Of a stretch of 64,000 nt of DNA, positions 10,729 to 22,156 are shown one piece after another. The stretch spans positions 107,908 through 171,907 of the forward strand of contig QCGO01000004.1 in the NCBI GenBank assembly GCA_003279855.1, in the 5' to 3' direction. Positions within the stretch are counted from its first letter, which is position 1. Every line of letters begins with the position of its first letter. The notes under the pieces were generated by a model. It was not told the origin of the DNA, did not search any database, and saw nothing but the letters and a program-made list of their open reading frames with translations. The translations under genes were made by a program, and so were the position numbers. The stretch comes from Prochlorococcus sp. AG-388-E21 (GTDB lineage: Bacteria; Cyanobacteriota; Cyanobacteriia; PCC-6307; Cyanobiaceae).

Positions 10729-11454
10729 ATGTTCTTAAACTCCTTGCCAACAAATTTTGCCGCATTAGAAGTAGGACAACATCTTTATTGGCAAATTGGA
10801 AATATAAGACTTCACGGACAAGTTTTTTTAACTTCTTGGATCCTATTAGGTGCTTTATTAGTTTTCATCTCTTTAGGTACAAAAAAAATGGAAAATGATC
10901 CTAAGGGATTGCAGAATTTACTTGAATTTTTGTGGGACTACATCAGAGATCTTGCAAGAACTCAAATCGGTGAAAAAGTATATAGAGATTGGATGCCTTT
11001 TATAGGAACTCTATTTTTATTTGTATTTGTAAGTAATTGGGGAGGAGCGCTTATACCTTGGAGATTAATAAAATTACCAAGTGGAGAATTAGGAGCCCCA
11101 ACAGCTGATATTAATACAACGATTGCATTGGCATTGTTAGTTTCTCTATCTTACTTTTATGCTGGGCTTAGTAATAAGGGTTGGAGATATTTTGAATATT
11201 ATGTTCATCCAACACCTATAATGTTGCCTTTTAAAATTCTAGAAGACTTTACTAAACCTTTATCTTTATCCTTTAGGCTTTTTGGAAATATTCTTGCTGA
11301 TGAACTTGTTGTTGGTGTTTTGGTTTTTCTAGTTCCATTGGTTTTGCCCATTCCTGTAATGTTTCTAGGGTTGTTCACAAGTGCAATTCAAGCATTAATC
11401 TTTGCTACACTCGCTGCTTACTACATAGGAGAAGCCGTAGAAGAACATCATTAG
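10729..11454 (+). CDS. atpB: ATP synthase F0 subunit a
   Basis: 241-residue integral membrane subunit forming the proton half-channels against the c-ring. The region [19 protein letters not shown] contains the essential arginine of the family (SLSFRLFGN), and the C-terminal helix [17 protein letters not shown] is characteristic. Cyanobacterial and plastid nomenclature calls this gene atpI. Confidence 0.95.
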   Translation: MFLNSLPTNFAALEVGQHLYWQIGNIRLHGQVFLTSWILLGALLVFISLGTKKMENDPKGLQNLLEFLWDYIRDLARTQIGEKVYRDWMPFIGTLFLFVFVSNWGGALIPWRLIKLPSGELGAPTADINTTIALALLVSLSYFYAGLSNKGWRYFEYYVHPTPIMLPFKILEDFTKPLSLSFRLFGNILADELVVGVLVFLVPLVLPIPVMFLGLFTSAIQALIFATLAAYYIGEAVEEHH

Positions 11455-11521
11455 TTTCTCTTTAATATATTCAGACTCTTTTACAAAGGGCCTGTAATCT
11501 GGCAAAATATTTAATCGCGTA

Positions 11522-11561
11522 GGTCTGAAAAATTCAGACCCATTCTTAAAAAAAAAGAATG
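11522..11561 (+). promoter_or_regulatory. Two adjacent perfect hairpins upstream of the c-subunit gene
   Basis: GGTCTGAA (11522-11529) pairs with TTCAGACC (11533-11540) across a 3-nt loop. Immediately after, CATTCTT (11541-11547) pairs with AAGAATG (11555-11561) across an A-only loop. Both lie in the 165-bp gap between subunits a and c, with 58 nt left before the c start codon. The c subunit is needed in many copies per complex, so mRNA processing, stability or a local promoter set here is plausible. The second stem is not followed by a U-run. Confidence 0.55.
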
Positions 11562-11601
11562 TCCAAGCGTGTTAGACAAAAAGATTTATCACAAGCATTA
11601 A

Positions 11602-11865
<264 letters not shown>

Positions 11866-11933
11866 AAGTTAATGTTGCTTTTAATTCTTATTAGCAATAT
11901 TTAAATATAATTTTTTAATTTCAACTGAAACAT

Positions 11934-12395
11934 ATGTTGGCCTTTAATTTTTTTGGTGCTACTGAAGGTGGTTTATTTGATATAAATGCCACTTTGCCTC
12001 TTATGGCAATACAAGTAGTCGCTCTTACTTACATACTAAATTCTCTTTTTTTTAAGCCAGTAGGCAATGTTGTTGAAAAAAGAGAAAAATTTGTAAGTAA
12101 CAATATTTTGGATGCCAAAAATAAACTTTCAGAAGTTGAAAAATTAGAAGCTGATTTATTAAGTCAGCTTCAAAGCGCTCGCTCTGAAGCTCAAAAGATT
12201 GTGAGCGAAGCTGAGAATGAATCTGATAAGCTTTATAAAGAAGCTCTTGAACTTGCTAATAATGAAGCAAACGCTTCTAAGGAAAAAGCAAGGTTAGAAA
12301 TAGAAAATCAGACATCTTCAGCTCGTGAACAGCTTTTTAAACAAGCTGATGACTTAAGCGAACTTATTGTTAATAGATTAATTCTAGAAAAATGA
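11934..12395 (+). CDS. atpG: ATP synthase F0 subunit b'
   Basis: 153 residues: one N-terminal membrane helix (about 20-40) followed by a long charged coiled coil. This is the second, diverged b-type stator subunit found in photosynthetic bacteria and plastids, where b and b' form a heterodimer. Its stop overlaps the start of the b gene by 4 bp (ATGA), indicating translational coupling. Confidence 0.92.
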   Translation: MLAFNFFGATEGGLFDINATLPLMAIQVVALTYILNSLFFKPVGNVVEKREKFVSNNILDAKNKLSEVEKLEADLLSQLQSARSEAQKIVSEAENESDKLYKEALELANNEANASKEKARLEIENQTSSAREQLFKQADDLSELIVNRLILEK

Positions 12396-12904
12396 ATTTA
12401 CCTCTTCTAGCTACAGAAGGTTTTGGATTAAATCTTAATTTATTCGAAACTAACGTTCTTAATTGGGCTGTAGTTGTTTTTGGCCTTTATAAATTTTTAC
12501 CAGGCTTTCTAGGTAAAATGCTTCAAAAAAGAAGAGAGGGAATTCTTCTTGAATTAAAAGATGCAGAAGATCGACTTCTTAAGGCTACTCAAGCTTTAGA
12601 TAAAGCAAAGACTGACTTATCTTTAGCAGAAGAAAAAGCTAGTCAAATAAAAGCAGATTCCCTTAAAAGATCTGAATCAATCAGGATGGAAAGTGAGAAA
12701 AAAGCCATTGAAGAGATGGCACGAATAAAACAAAGTGCAATCTCTGATGAAAGCTCAGAAGCCTCAAGAGCGATTTCTCAACTTCGTAAAGAAGCTGTTG
12801 AATTAGCTATTAAGAAAGCTTTAGATTCTCTACCAAATAGACTTGATCAAACAACTCAAGAAAACTTGGTAACTCAATCCATAAATAATATTGAGATGAA
12901 TTAA
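12392..12904 (+). CDS. atpF: ATP synthase F0 subunit b
   Basis: 170 residues with a single membrane helix near residues 22-42 ([20 protein letters not shown]) and a long helical stalk rich in Lys, Glu and Ala. It is the peripheral stator arm linking F0 to the delta subunit. Overlaps b' by 4 bp and the delta gene by 1 bp (TAATG), so the three are coupled. Confidence 0.93.
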   Translation: MNLPLLATEGFGLNLNLFETNVLNWAVVVFGLYKFLPGFLGKMLQKRREGILLELKDAEDRLLKATQALDKAKTDLSLAEEKASQIKADSLKRSESIRMESEKKAIEEMARIKQSAISDESSEASRAISQLRKEAVELAIKKALDSLPNRLDQTTQENLVTQSINNIEMN

Positions 12905-13446
12905 TGCCACTTTTAAATTCCGTTACTACCCCATACGCAGAAGCATTACTTCAGGTTGTTAGTGAAAACGATCAAACTGAAGAGATGGTTAAGGAGGTAA
13001 AACAACTACTATCCTTAATAAATGATTCCCCTGATCTAGAAAAAACATTATCTTCTCCAGTTTTAGAGACAGATACTAAGAAAAAAATAATAATTGAAAT
13101 TTTTTCAGAAAAGATTAATTCTTCTCTTCTAAATTTTTTAAAACTATTAGCTGATAGGCAAAGAATTGGAATTGTAACTTCAATTCTCGAAAGATTTTTA
13201 GAAATTTACAGAGAAAATAGTAATATTGCTTTGGCAACTGTTACTTCTGCTGTTGAGCTTACTGATGACCAAAAAGGTTTAATTACCAAAAAAATTATCA
13301 ACATAGCTGGAACTGAAAAATTAGAACTTGTAACTAAAATCGATCCATCCCTCATTGGTGGTTTCGTCGCGAGTGTAGGATCTAAAGTAATTGATGCTAG
13401 TCTTGCCTCTCAAATTAGAAAGCTTGGTTTGTCACTATCCAAGTAA
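12904..13446 (+). CDS. atpH: ATP synthase F1 subunit delta
   Basis: 180 residues of the OSCP/delta family, linking the b/b' stalk to the top of the alpha3beta3 head. Family features are the N-terminal TPYAEALLQVV and the C-terminal DPSLIGGFVASVGSKVIDASL. Starts on the last base of the b gene stop. Cyanobacterial name atpD. Confidence 0.93.
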   Translation: MPLLNSVTTPYAEALLQVVSENDQTEEMVKEVKQLLSLINDSPDLEKTLSSPVLETDTKKKIIIEIFSEKINSSLLNFLKLLADRQRIGIVTSILERFLEIYRENSNIALATVTSAVELTDDQKGLITKKIINIAGTEKLELVTKIDPSLIGGFVASVGSKVIDASLASQIRKLGLSLSK

Positions 13447-13465
13447 ATTCAAAATCCAACCTTAA

Positions 13466-14995
<1,530 letters not shown>

Positions 14996-15014
14996 ATTTA
15001 AATTAGGAGATATT

Positions 15015-15965
15015 ATGGCAAATCTTAAAGAAATTAGAGATCGAATTGTTTCTGTTAAAAATACTAGAAAAATAACAGAAGCTATGAGATTAGTTGCGGC
15101 TGCTAAGGTGAGGAGGGCACAAGATCAAGTACTGAAAAGTAGACCTTTCGCTGACAAACTTGCGCGTGTCCTGGAGAATATTCAATCTAGGGTTCAGTTT
15201 GAAGCTGTAGACTCTCCTCTGTTATCCAAAAGGAACGTAAAAGCAATCTCCTTAGTTTGCGTAACTGCCGATAGAGGTTTATGTGGTGGATACAATACCA
15301 ACATAATTAAAAAGGTAGAAATTAGATACGCGGAGTTGATCAAACAAGGTTTTGAACCTAACTTGATTTTAGTTGGCAAAAAGGCAATAGGTTATTTCCA
15401 AAATAGGAAAGATAAATATGTAATAAAAAGTACATTTAAAGAGCTAGAACAAGTACCAACAGCTATAGATTCTGAAGGAATAACTAATGAAGTCTTAGCC
15501 GAATTTTTATCAGAAAACTCAGATAGGGTAGAGATTATATATACCAAATTCATCACTCTCGTGAGTTGTGCTCCAGTTGTGCAAACATTGTTGCCATTAG
15601 ATCCTCAAGGAATTGCTGAGGATAATGATGAGATTTTTAGATTAACTACAAAAAATAGTAAGTTACTCGTTGAAAAATCAAATATAGAAAAGAATGATTC
15701 AGAGAAATTGCCTTCTGATATTGTTTTTGAACAAAGTCCTGATCAGTTATTAGATTCCTTATTACCTTTGTACTTACAGAATCAGATTCTTAGAGCGCTG
15801 CAAGAGTCAGCCGCTTCAGAACTTGCCTGTAGAATGACAGCTATGAATAATGCGAGTGATAATGCTAAAGAATTAGCAAGTACTTTAAACCTTACCTATA
15901 ACAAAGCAAGACAAGCTGCTATAACTCAGGAAATACTTGAAGTAGTAGGAGGTTCAGCAGTCTAG
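15015..15965 (+). CDS. atpG (gamma; cyanobacterial name atpC): ATP synthase F1 subunit gamma
   Basis: 316 residues. The start ATG at 15015 follows an AGGAG ribosome-binding site at 15005-15009 and gives the conserved N-terminus MANLKEIRDRIVSVKNTRKI; an earlier in-frame codon inside atpA would add an improbable extension. The C-terminal rotor helix AMNNASDNAKELASTLNL is intact. A cyanobacterial-type insertion in the middle (around 195-240) makes it longer than the E. coli protein. Confidence 0.95.
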   Translation: MANLKEIRDRIVSVKNTRKITEAMRLVAAAKVRRAQDQVLKSRPFADKLARVLENIQSRVQFEAVDSPLLSKRNVKAISLVCVTADRGLCGGYNTNIIKKVEIRYAELIKQGFEPNLILVGKKAIGYFQNRKDKYVIKSTFKELEQVPTAIDSEGITNEVLAEFLSENSDRVEIIYTKFITLVSCAPVVQTLLPLDPQGIAEDNDEIFRLTTKNSKLLVEKSNIEKNDSEKLPSDIVFEQSPDQLLDSLLPLYLQNQILRALQESAASELACRMTAMNNASDNAKELASTLNLTYNKARQAAITQEILEVVGGSAV

Positions 15966-15979
15966 CGGAATCGTTCAAA

Positions 15980-16306
15980 ATGTCGGAATATAATATAAAA
16001 GTTGAATTAGAAAAAAAGACGTATGTTTTTTTATGTCCTGAAGATCAAGATATAATATCTGCTGCTAGAGCTAATGGAATTGATTTACCAAGTAGTTGCT
16101 GTTCAGGAGTATGTACAAGCTGCGCCTCAATGGTGATTGATGGATCAGTTGAACAAGAGGATGCAATGGGTTTAAATGATGATTTGAAGGAAAAGGGCTT
16201 TGCTCTTTTATGTGTTGCGTATCCAAAGTCTGATCTACATATTATTATCGGCGATGAAGTTGAAGATAATTTATATAATAATCAATTTGGTAAATATCAA
16301 AAATGA
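15980..16306 (+). CDS. Plant-type [2Fe-2S] ferredoxin
   Basis: 108 residues with the cluster ligands in SSCCSGVCTSCASM and a fourth Cys in ALLCVAYP, the CX4CX2C...C pattern of plant-type ferredoxins. An extra Cys sits next to the first ligand. It is an electron carrier; its partner is not evident. It starts 14 bp after atpG and overlaps the next gene by 4 bp, so it may be transcribed with the ATP synthase operon. Confidence 0.88.
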   Translation: MSEYNIKVELEKKTYVFLCPEDQDIISAARANGIDLPSSCCSGVCTSCASMVIDGSVEQEDAMGLNDDLKEKGFALLCVAYPKSDLHIIIGDEVEDNLYNNQFGKYQK

Positions 16307-16512
16307 ACTTAAAAAAGGTTGATTTTTATTTAGATTGGCCAGGATCAAAAAACATTGTTCATTTGAGGAGATTTATTACTGAAAATCTGATGAAAAAAGG
16401 GGAAGTTATAAGATGGTCTATCGTAGATATTCAAGATTCAGTTGAGTCCCTTAATATAAAAAAAATAAGAATTAAGGCTGTTTTAGCAAATCCAGTGAAT
16501 TCAAAAATATAA
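16303..16512 (+). CDS. Conserved small protein after ferredoxin
   Basis: 69 residues, ATG start overlapping the ferredoxin stop by 4 bp. It has the pattern VDFYLDWPGSKNIVHLRRFI and a basic C-terminal half (IKKIRIKAVL). I do not recognise a characterised family. Coupling to the ferredoxin gene and spacing of 4 bp to the next gene point to one operon. Confidence 0.75.
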   Translation: MNLKKVDFYLDWPGSKNIVHLRRFITENLMKKGEVIRWSIVDIQDSVESLNIKKIRIKAVLANPVNSKI

Positions 16513-16516
16513 TCCA

Positions 16517-17575
16517 ATGTCAATATCCCCCACAATATTTATAATTCCAACTGGAATTGGATGTGAAATAGGAGGCTTCGCTGGTGATGCCCTTCCTGCT
16601 GCAAAATTATTAGCCTCTGCGAGTGGATGTTTAATTACTCATCCAAATGTCATGAATGGGGGATCTCTTTCTGAACAGAACAAAGATATTTTTTACGTGG
16701 AGGGTTATAGTTTAGATCGATTTGCTAAAGGAGAAATTGGTCTCAAAAGTGTAAAACAGCAGAAAATTGGAATAATTTTTGATTCGAGTATTGAACATAA
16801 AATATTAATGAGACATTTACAAGCCACAGATGCTTGTGTCGCAACTTTAGGGATTGATGTTGATTCATATGTTTTAACAAAAGAACCGCTAGGAATAGTT
16901 ATTGAGTCTGAATCAAAAGGTATAAGCGAAGGTTTAATTGAAAATCCCGATACTTTAATTGAAGCAGGAGAAAGGCTTATAGAGAAAGGGATAACTGCAA
17001 TAGCGATAGTAGCCAAATTCCCTGATGATACTGATTTGATTGAGACAAATTCATATAGGGAGGGAAAGGGGGTTGATCCTATTGCTGGAGTGGAGGCTGT
17101 AATAAGTCACTTGATAAGTAAGTATCTCAAAGTCCCCTGTGCACATGCACCTGCATTAAGTCCAATTGAATTGAACGAAAATTTAGATCCTCGTGCTGCT
17201 TCAGAAGAAATAGGATATACATTTTTGCCATCAGTACTGATTGGATTAAGTAATGCACCAGATCTTATAGAATTGACTGATAACAATGAAAATATAACCT
17301 TACACCCAAGTCATATCGAATCTATTGTTGTTCCAAGTGGGGCATTAGGAGGAGAAGGAGTATTAGCTTGTCTTGAGAGAGGTTTAAATGTAATCTCTGT
17401 AAAAAATAAAAATATATTAAATCTTGGTAATCATAATTTAAATTATCCCAAACTTATTGAAGTGGATAGTTACTTCGAGGCGGCAGGCTTAATTCTTGCT
17501 CTTAGACAGGGAATTAATCTAAAATCAATTAAAAGACCGTTGAATAAAGTCCAAGAATTAAATTTTAAGAAATAG
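16517..17575 (+). CDS. DUF3326-like conserved protein
   Basis: 352 residues, soluble. It opens with IFIIPTGIGCEIGGFAGDALPAA and contains a CAHAPALSPIELNENLDPRAASEE block and a glycine-rich VVPSGALGGEGVLACLERG near the C-terminus. I associate this with cyanobacterial and plant DUF3326 proteins of unknown function; the assignment is from memory. Convergent with nadE, 5 bp apart. Confidence 0.7.
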   Translation: MSISPTIFIIPTGIGCEIGGFAGDALPAAKLLASASGCLITHPNVMNGGSLSEQNKDIFYVEGYSLDRFAKGEIGLKSVKQQKIGIIFDSSIEHKILMRHLQATDACVATLGIDVDSYVLTKEPLGIVIESESKGISEGLIENPDTLIEAGERLIEKGITAIAIVAKFPDDTDLIETNSYREGKGVDPIAGVEAVISHLISKYLKVPCAHAPALSPIELNENLDPRAASEEIGYTFLPSVLIGLSNAPDLIELTDNNENITLHPSHIESIVVPSGALGGEGVLACLERGLNVISVKNKNILNLGNHNLNYPKLIEVDSYFEAAGLILALRQGINLKSIKRPLNKVQELNFKK

Positions 17576-17580
17576 CTTTT

Positions 17581-19278
17581 TTAATTAGAGATTGCAATTG
17601 GTACTCTCCAGTCACTACCAAGTGATTGACTACTTAGTTTTAGTATTGGAGGAGCTTGCTTTCTTTTGAATTCTGCTTTTTTAATAAGTGTAATTATTTT
17701 TAAAATTTGTTCTTTGGTATGACCATCTTGTTCAAGAAGTTGTAAATCTTTTTTTTCTTCAATAATTCCCTTAAGAATTTTATCCAATAATGAGTATGGA
17801 GGTAGTGAATCAGTATCAAATTGATCAGGACCAAGTTCAGCGCTTGGAGGCTTAGTGCAGATTTGATCGCCTATTATTTTGACTTTGGTATCTAATTTAT
17901 ATGCTTTTCTATGTTCTATTGAATCTTTACTATCAAGCCATCTACACAATTTAAAAACGTTAGTTTTATATAAATCACCTATTACAGATAATCCTCCATT
18001 CATGTCACCATATAAAGTGCAATATCCAACAGCTAGTTCTGATTTATTACCTGTTGAAAGTAACAAATGCTTTTCTTGATTAGCTAAAGCCATTAAAAGA
18101 GTACCCCTTATCCTTGATTGAATATTTTGATTTGTTATTCCTTCTGTTTTGAAGTTTAAGCTTTCTATAAGAGATTCTTCAAAAGAGGACATAATATTCT
18201 CAATTGAAATTGTATTTAAGTTTATGTTTAGTCTTGCGACTAAATCTTTTGCATCGATTTTAGAATGCTCTGAGCTCCACTTTGAAGGCATTGAAACGCA
18301 AAAAATTTTTTCACTTCCTAATGCAGCAGTTGCAATTACTGAAACTAATGCTGAATCAATTCCTCCGCTTAGGCCAATTAAAGCTGAACTAAATCCGCAT
18401 TTTTTAGCATAGTCTTTTACTCCTAAAACTAAAGCATCAAAAACTGAAGAAATTTCAGAAGAGATGTTTTCGTCTAATAAATTTAAATTTTCTTTAATAT
18501 CCCAACTAGAGGTATCCTCTGAGAAAGATTTTAATTGTTTAATTTTTGATCCGTTTTTATTCATAATGAAACTATTTCCATCAAAAATTAAATCATCATT
18601 TGCCCCTACCTGATTAACATATATTAAGGGGACTTGAAGATATTTAGCAGCAAAACTTGAAATTTTATTTCTTAACTTGAATTTTTTGAACGTATAAGGA
18701 GAGGCAGATAAATTTAATAAAAAATCAATTTTTTTGCTTTTTAAATCTATAATCGGATTCTTTTTATGAATACCTCTTCCTTCTATATTTTCATTAACCC
18801 ATAAATCTTCGCATATAGTTATTCCAAGCTTATAAGTTTTGTTTTTTATTGTTTTGGAGATTACAGATACTCTTTGCTCAGATCGAAAGTATCGTTTTTC
18901 ATCAAATACTTCATAAGTTGGGAGAATAATTTTACGTGCAATTGTTTTCCATTTACCACCCTCAATAAGAACAATAGAATTATAAAGATTTGGGAAAAAA
19001 GAATCATCAATCTTTTCTGCAATCCCTACCGCAACACTTAAATTCCCATATTTTTTATGAATTGATATGGATAATTGATCTAAAATAGAATATTGTCTTT
19101 CAATTAAATTTTTTTTTAGAAGTAAATCTTTAGCAGGATAACCCCATAATGATAATTCTGGGGTGAGAACCATATCAGCAGAATTTGAATATGCTTTACC
19201 AGTTTCATTAAGTATTTTTTTTGCATTCCCCTCTAGATCTCCCACAATTGGATTCAATTGTGCAATGAAAAAATTCAT
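17581..19278 (-). CDS. nadE: Glutamine-dependent NAD+ synthetase
   Basis: 565 residues: an N-terminal nitrilase-like glutaminase (about 1-260, with the Cys in LGITICEDLWVNE) and a C-terminal synthetase with the PP-loop LSGGIDSALV near residue 304. It amidates nicotinate adenine dinucleotide to NAD+. The preceding gene is nadD, the enzyme of the previous step, 4 bp away, so two successive NAD synthesis steps are encoded together. Confidence 0.95.
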   Translation of the reverse strand: MNFFIAQLNPIVGDLEGNAKKILNETGKAYSNSADMVLTPELSLWGYPAKDLLLKKNLIERQYSILDQLSISIHKKYGNLSVAVGIAEKIDDSFFPNLYNSIVLIEGGKWKTIARKIILPTYEVFDEKRYFRSEQRVSVISKTIKNKTYKLGITICEDLWVNENIEGRGIHKKNPIIDLKSKKIDFLLNLSASPYTFKKFKLRNKISSFAAKYLQVPLIYVNQVGANDDLIFDGNSFIMNKNGSKIKQLKSFSEDTSSWDIKENLNLLDENISSEISSVFDALVLGVKDYAKKCGFSSALIGLSGGIDSALVSVIATAALGSEKIFCVSMPSKWSSEHSKIDAKDLVARLNINLNTISIENIMSSFEESLIESLNFKTEGITNQNIQSRIRGTLLMALANQEKHLLLSTGNKSELAVGYCTLYGDMNGGLSVIGDLYKTNVFKLCRWLDSKDSIEHRKAYKLDTKVKIIGDQICTKPPSAELGPDQFDTDSLPPYSLLDKILKGIIEEKKDLQLLEQDGHTKEQILKIITLIKKAEFKRKQAPPILKLSSQSLGSDWRVPIAISN

Positions 19279-19282
19279 TCAA

Positions 19283-19864
19283 CTACCTAATAGATTTATA
19301 TAAGTTATTCTTCTTCACTATATCGATTAATGATTCAGGTAAATCAGAATAATTATTATTTAATCTAACCATTGAACTAGAAATATTGGGAATGTTTAAT
19401 GAAGAAATTTCAAAGATAACTTTATTAGTTTTTAACATTTTAATAGTCTTAGATTTAATTGGATATCCTTCCCTTTTGATGATGAGTAATTTAACTGCAT
19501 TAATAATCTTATCAAAATTTTTCCATGAGAAAATTTCCGTAATTAAATCACTACCTATTACAAAATCAACTTTACTAAAGGGATAAATTTTTTTACATTC
19601 TTCAATAGATTCGATAGCCCATTGGCTACTTATTTTTTGATTAAAAATGATTTTAGGATTATTTATATCTTTTATAAGTGATTTTAATAAAAGGTTTCGA
19701 AATAAAATATTTTCTTTATGCTTTTTTTTTGGATTATCACTTGCATAAGCAATAACACAAGAATAAATGTTTGATAATTCTTCAAGTATTTTTTTGTGAC
19801 CAATGGTTGGTGGATCAGCACTAGTCCCAAATAAGGCAATTCGATTTTTAGTATCAAATTTCAA
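19283..19864 (-). CDS. nadD: Nicotinate-nucleotide adenylyltransferase
   Basis: 193 residues of the nucleotidyltransferase superfamily. The phosphate-binding GTSADPPTIGHKKIL near the N-terminus carries the family T/HxGH-like motif, and the C-terminal NIPNISSSMVRLN is the ISST-type signature. It makes NaAD from NaMN and ATP. The start is TTG, overlapping the stop of the upstream GTPase gene by 4 bp. Confidence 0.85.
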   Translation of the reverse strand: MKFDTKNRIALFGTSADPPTIGHKKILEELSNIYSCVIAYASDNPKKKHKENILFRNLLLKSLIKDINNPKIIFNQKISSQWAIESIEECKKIYPFSKVDFVIGSDLITEIFSWKNFDKIINAVKLLIIKREGYPIKSKTIKMLKTNKVIFEISSLNIPNISSSMVRLNNNYSDLPESLIDIVKKNNLYKSIR

Positions 19865-21102
19865 GGTAGAAAAATAGAAAAATTATTATCTAACTTTTTA
19901 CTAGATAAATAAATCTTTGTATAATCAAAAATCTCAGGTTCTTTTATTGCGATTTTTTTGATTATGTAAGATGGATCTAAAAGATATCCTTTACTTTTTC
20001 TAAATATTTCTTTAGCTGCTAATTTACCAACTATTTTTGTTGAGCGAACCGATATAGCTGCTTGTACAATAGCAATAGGTCCGTAGGGTAATAATGATAA
20101 ACCATTTGTAAAAGGAGCAGTAGCCAAGAAAATTTTACGTAATAAATTAAAAGATGTATTTATACCAACTTGAGTGGCTCCAAGGAAGATATTATTTATA
20201 GAAATCTTTTTGATGATTTTTCGTACTGATTCACCTTTAAGATTTAATCCATAAACTTTGCTCAACTCACTAACTAAAGCAGTATCTAATGCAAAACCTC
20301 CTGCAATATCAAGCAAAATTAATGGATTCAATGCTACCCCTGATGCTTTTATTGTTGCAAATTTACCTATAATCGATTGAGCTTCGCGTTGTCTTTTTTT
20401 TAGTCTTTGTTCTTTTATTTTTAAGAATAATTTATCAGCTAATTGAAGGGAGTTTAAAGTCAATAGACTTTCTCCATAATTATTAATTAACTCACTTAAC
20501 TGGTTCCTAATATTATTTTTCGAATTTATTATTATCGGGATTTTTATATATTGTGGAAGTTTTAATCTTATATTTTTTAAAATTTCTTTTAAATCATGCC
20601 CTTTCCACATACCAATTTTATTAAAAACAAGAATAATTTTTTTTCCATTCTTAATAAATGAATTGATTTGAGATACCTCATTTCTGTTTATATCTCCAGC
20701 TATTGTAAATAAAATTAGTTCTGAACTGTTGATTTGCGAGAATATATTTTCTGGATCTTTGATGTCACAAAAATCAAAGCCTGGAGCATCAATTAATTCG
20801 ATAGTTCTTAGACTTTGATGTTTGAAATTCCACTCTTCCCTCTCAATATTTTTTGTGGTCCCATTTATAATGCCTGTCTTAAATACGTTTTTTTCTAAAA
20901 TTAAATTCAAAATAGAGGATTTACCAACTCCTGCTTTGCCATATATTCCAATTCTTAATTGCTTTTCGTTAAGTCTGAAAAGTTGTTGATTTAAAGAAAT
21001 AATTTCATTGTTTAAATTACATTTTTCATAGTTTGTAAGATCAATACTTTCCCACCATTTTTTCAAAAGTAAATAACTTTTATCAATATTAATTTGCTTC
21101 AT
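19861..21102 (-). CDS. Membrane-associated GTPase of the Era/DUF697 type
   Basis: 413 residues. Walker A GKAGVGKSSILN, G3 DAPGFDF and G4-like NKIG are visible, followed by hydrophobic stretches around residues 250-360 (KFATIKASGVALNPLILLDIAGGFALD). The fusion of a small GTPase with a hydrophobic C-terminal domain is common in cyanobacteria; the role is unknown. ATG at 21102 leaves 2 bp after the upstream CorC gene and is preferred to a GTG six codons earlier. Confidence 0.75.
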   Translation of the reverse strand: MKQINIDKSYLLLKKWWESIDLTNYEKCNLNNEIISLNQQLFRLNEKQLRIGIYGKAGVGKSSILNLILEKNVFKTGIINGTTKNIEREEWNFKHQSLRTIELIDAPGFDFCDIKDPENIFSQINSSELILFTIAGDINRNEVSQINSFIKNGKKIILVFNKIGMWKGHDLKEILKNIRLKLPQYIKIPIIINSKNNIRNQLSELINNYGESLLTLNSLQLADKLFLKIKEQRLKKRQREAQSIIGKFATIKASGVALNPLILLDIAGGFALDTALVSELSKVYGLNLKGESVRKIIKKISINNIFLGATQVGINTSFNLLRKIFLATAPFTNGLSLLPYGPIAIVQAAISVRSTKIVGKLAAKEIFRKSKGYLLDPSYIIKKIAIKEPEIFDYTKIYLSSKKLDNNFSIFLP

Positions 21103-21104
21103 TT

Positions 21105-22082
21105 TTATTCTTTCCACCAACCTGCCAATACCGAGAGCACAGCTTCTGATCCGATTATTCCCACGAATCCTCCAAATTCATCTACTACTACTTTCACTCC
21201 TTTATGATCCTTGTCAAATCTTGTTAACAACTTGTCTACTTTTATCATTTCTGGGATGTAGTCGACAGGATCACATAATTCAGATATTAATTTTTTATTT
21301 TCTCCTTTGATAAGACTAGTTAGTAAGTTCTCACGTTTTGCTATCCCTTGTATTTTGTCAACTTTATCTCCCAAAACAACCCACCATGGAGAATTATTTG
21401 AAATTATAAGTTTTGAAATTTCATCAAGATTTGAGGACCCATCAAGACTAGGTGCTGACACCCTTGGGATCATTAAATCTTTCGCTTTTAAGTCATTTAA
21501 TTGAAAAACCTTAAGTATCATTTCTGCTTCATCAGCCTCTATAAATCCCTTCTGTGAGCCTATTTTCGCCATTTGTCTAATCTCTGCTTCATCAGTCGAT
21601 ATTTCGTTCTCCGCAGTTATAACAGGAAATAATTGTTCTATTAATAATAAAAATGGCCTCATTAAAGTATTTAACATCCTCAAAATAGGAACAGAAAACA
21701 TGGCTATTTGCAGGGAAAATCTTGTACCTAATGCTTTTGGAAGTACTTCGCCAAGTAATACAACTAATACATAAAAAGCGATTGAAAATAATGTTAAACC
21801 CAAACTACTTTTAATTATTAGGGCCCCATAGACTCCTAAAAGGAGACTACCAATTATGTTAAACCCATTATTAGTTATGGTAATTACAGTTAAAGTTCTC
21901 CCAAGATGTTTTCTAAGTTTAAGTAGTTGATTTGCAGAACTCTTGGGTTTTTGTTTTGATGCTAATTCTAAAATCCTTATTGAATTGACTGCTAAAAAAG
22001 CTGCTTCTACTCCTGAACAACATGCTGAACCTACTAAAATGATAATTATAAGTAAAATTAGAATGTAGACATTTGGTTCCAT
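21105..22082 (-). CDS. CNNM/CBS-domain (CorC/TlyC-type) membrane protein
   Basis: 325 residues. About four membrane segments in the first 150 residues form a CNNM (DUF21) domain, followed by a CBS pair (about 195-315) with the IPRVS segment typical of the join. Related proteins affect Mg2+/Co2+ transport. It lacks the C-terminal CorC/HlyC domain of longer relatives. It heads the leftward operon with the GTPase, nadD and nadE. Confidence 0.82.
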   Translation of the reverse strand: MEPNVYILILLIIIILVGSACCSGVEAAFLAVNSIRILELASKQKPKSSANQLLKLRKHLGRTLTVITITNNGFNIIGSLLLGVYGALIIKSSLGLTLFSIAFYVLVVLLGEVLPKALGTRFSLQIAMFSVPILRMLNTLMRPFLLLIEQLFPVITAENEISTDEAEIRQMAKIGSQKGFIEADEAEMILKVFQLNDLKAKDLMIPRVSAPSLDGSSNLDEISKLIISNNSPWWVVLGDKVDKIQGIAKRENLLTSLIKGENKKLISELCDPVDYIPEMIKVDKLLTRFDKDHKGVKVVVDEFGGFVGIIGSEAVLSVLAGWWKE

Positions 22083-22156
22083 TAAAAAGATTAGTTTTTA
22101 AATATCTTGTAATTCATTCTTCCATTTTTTTATAAAATTCGCCAATCCAAAATTTT

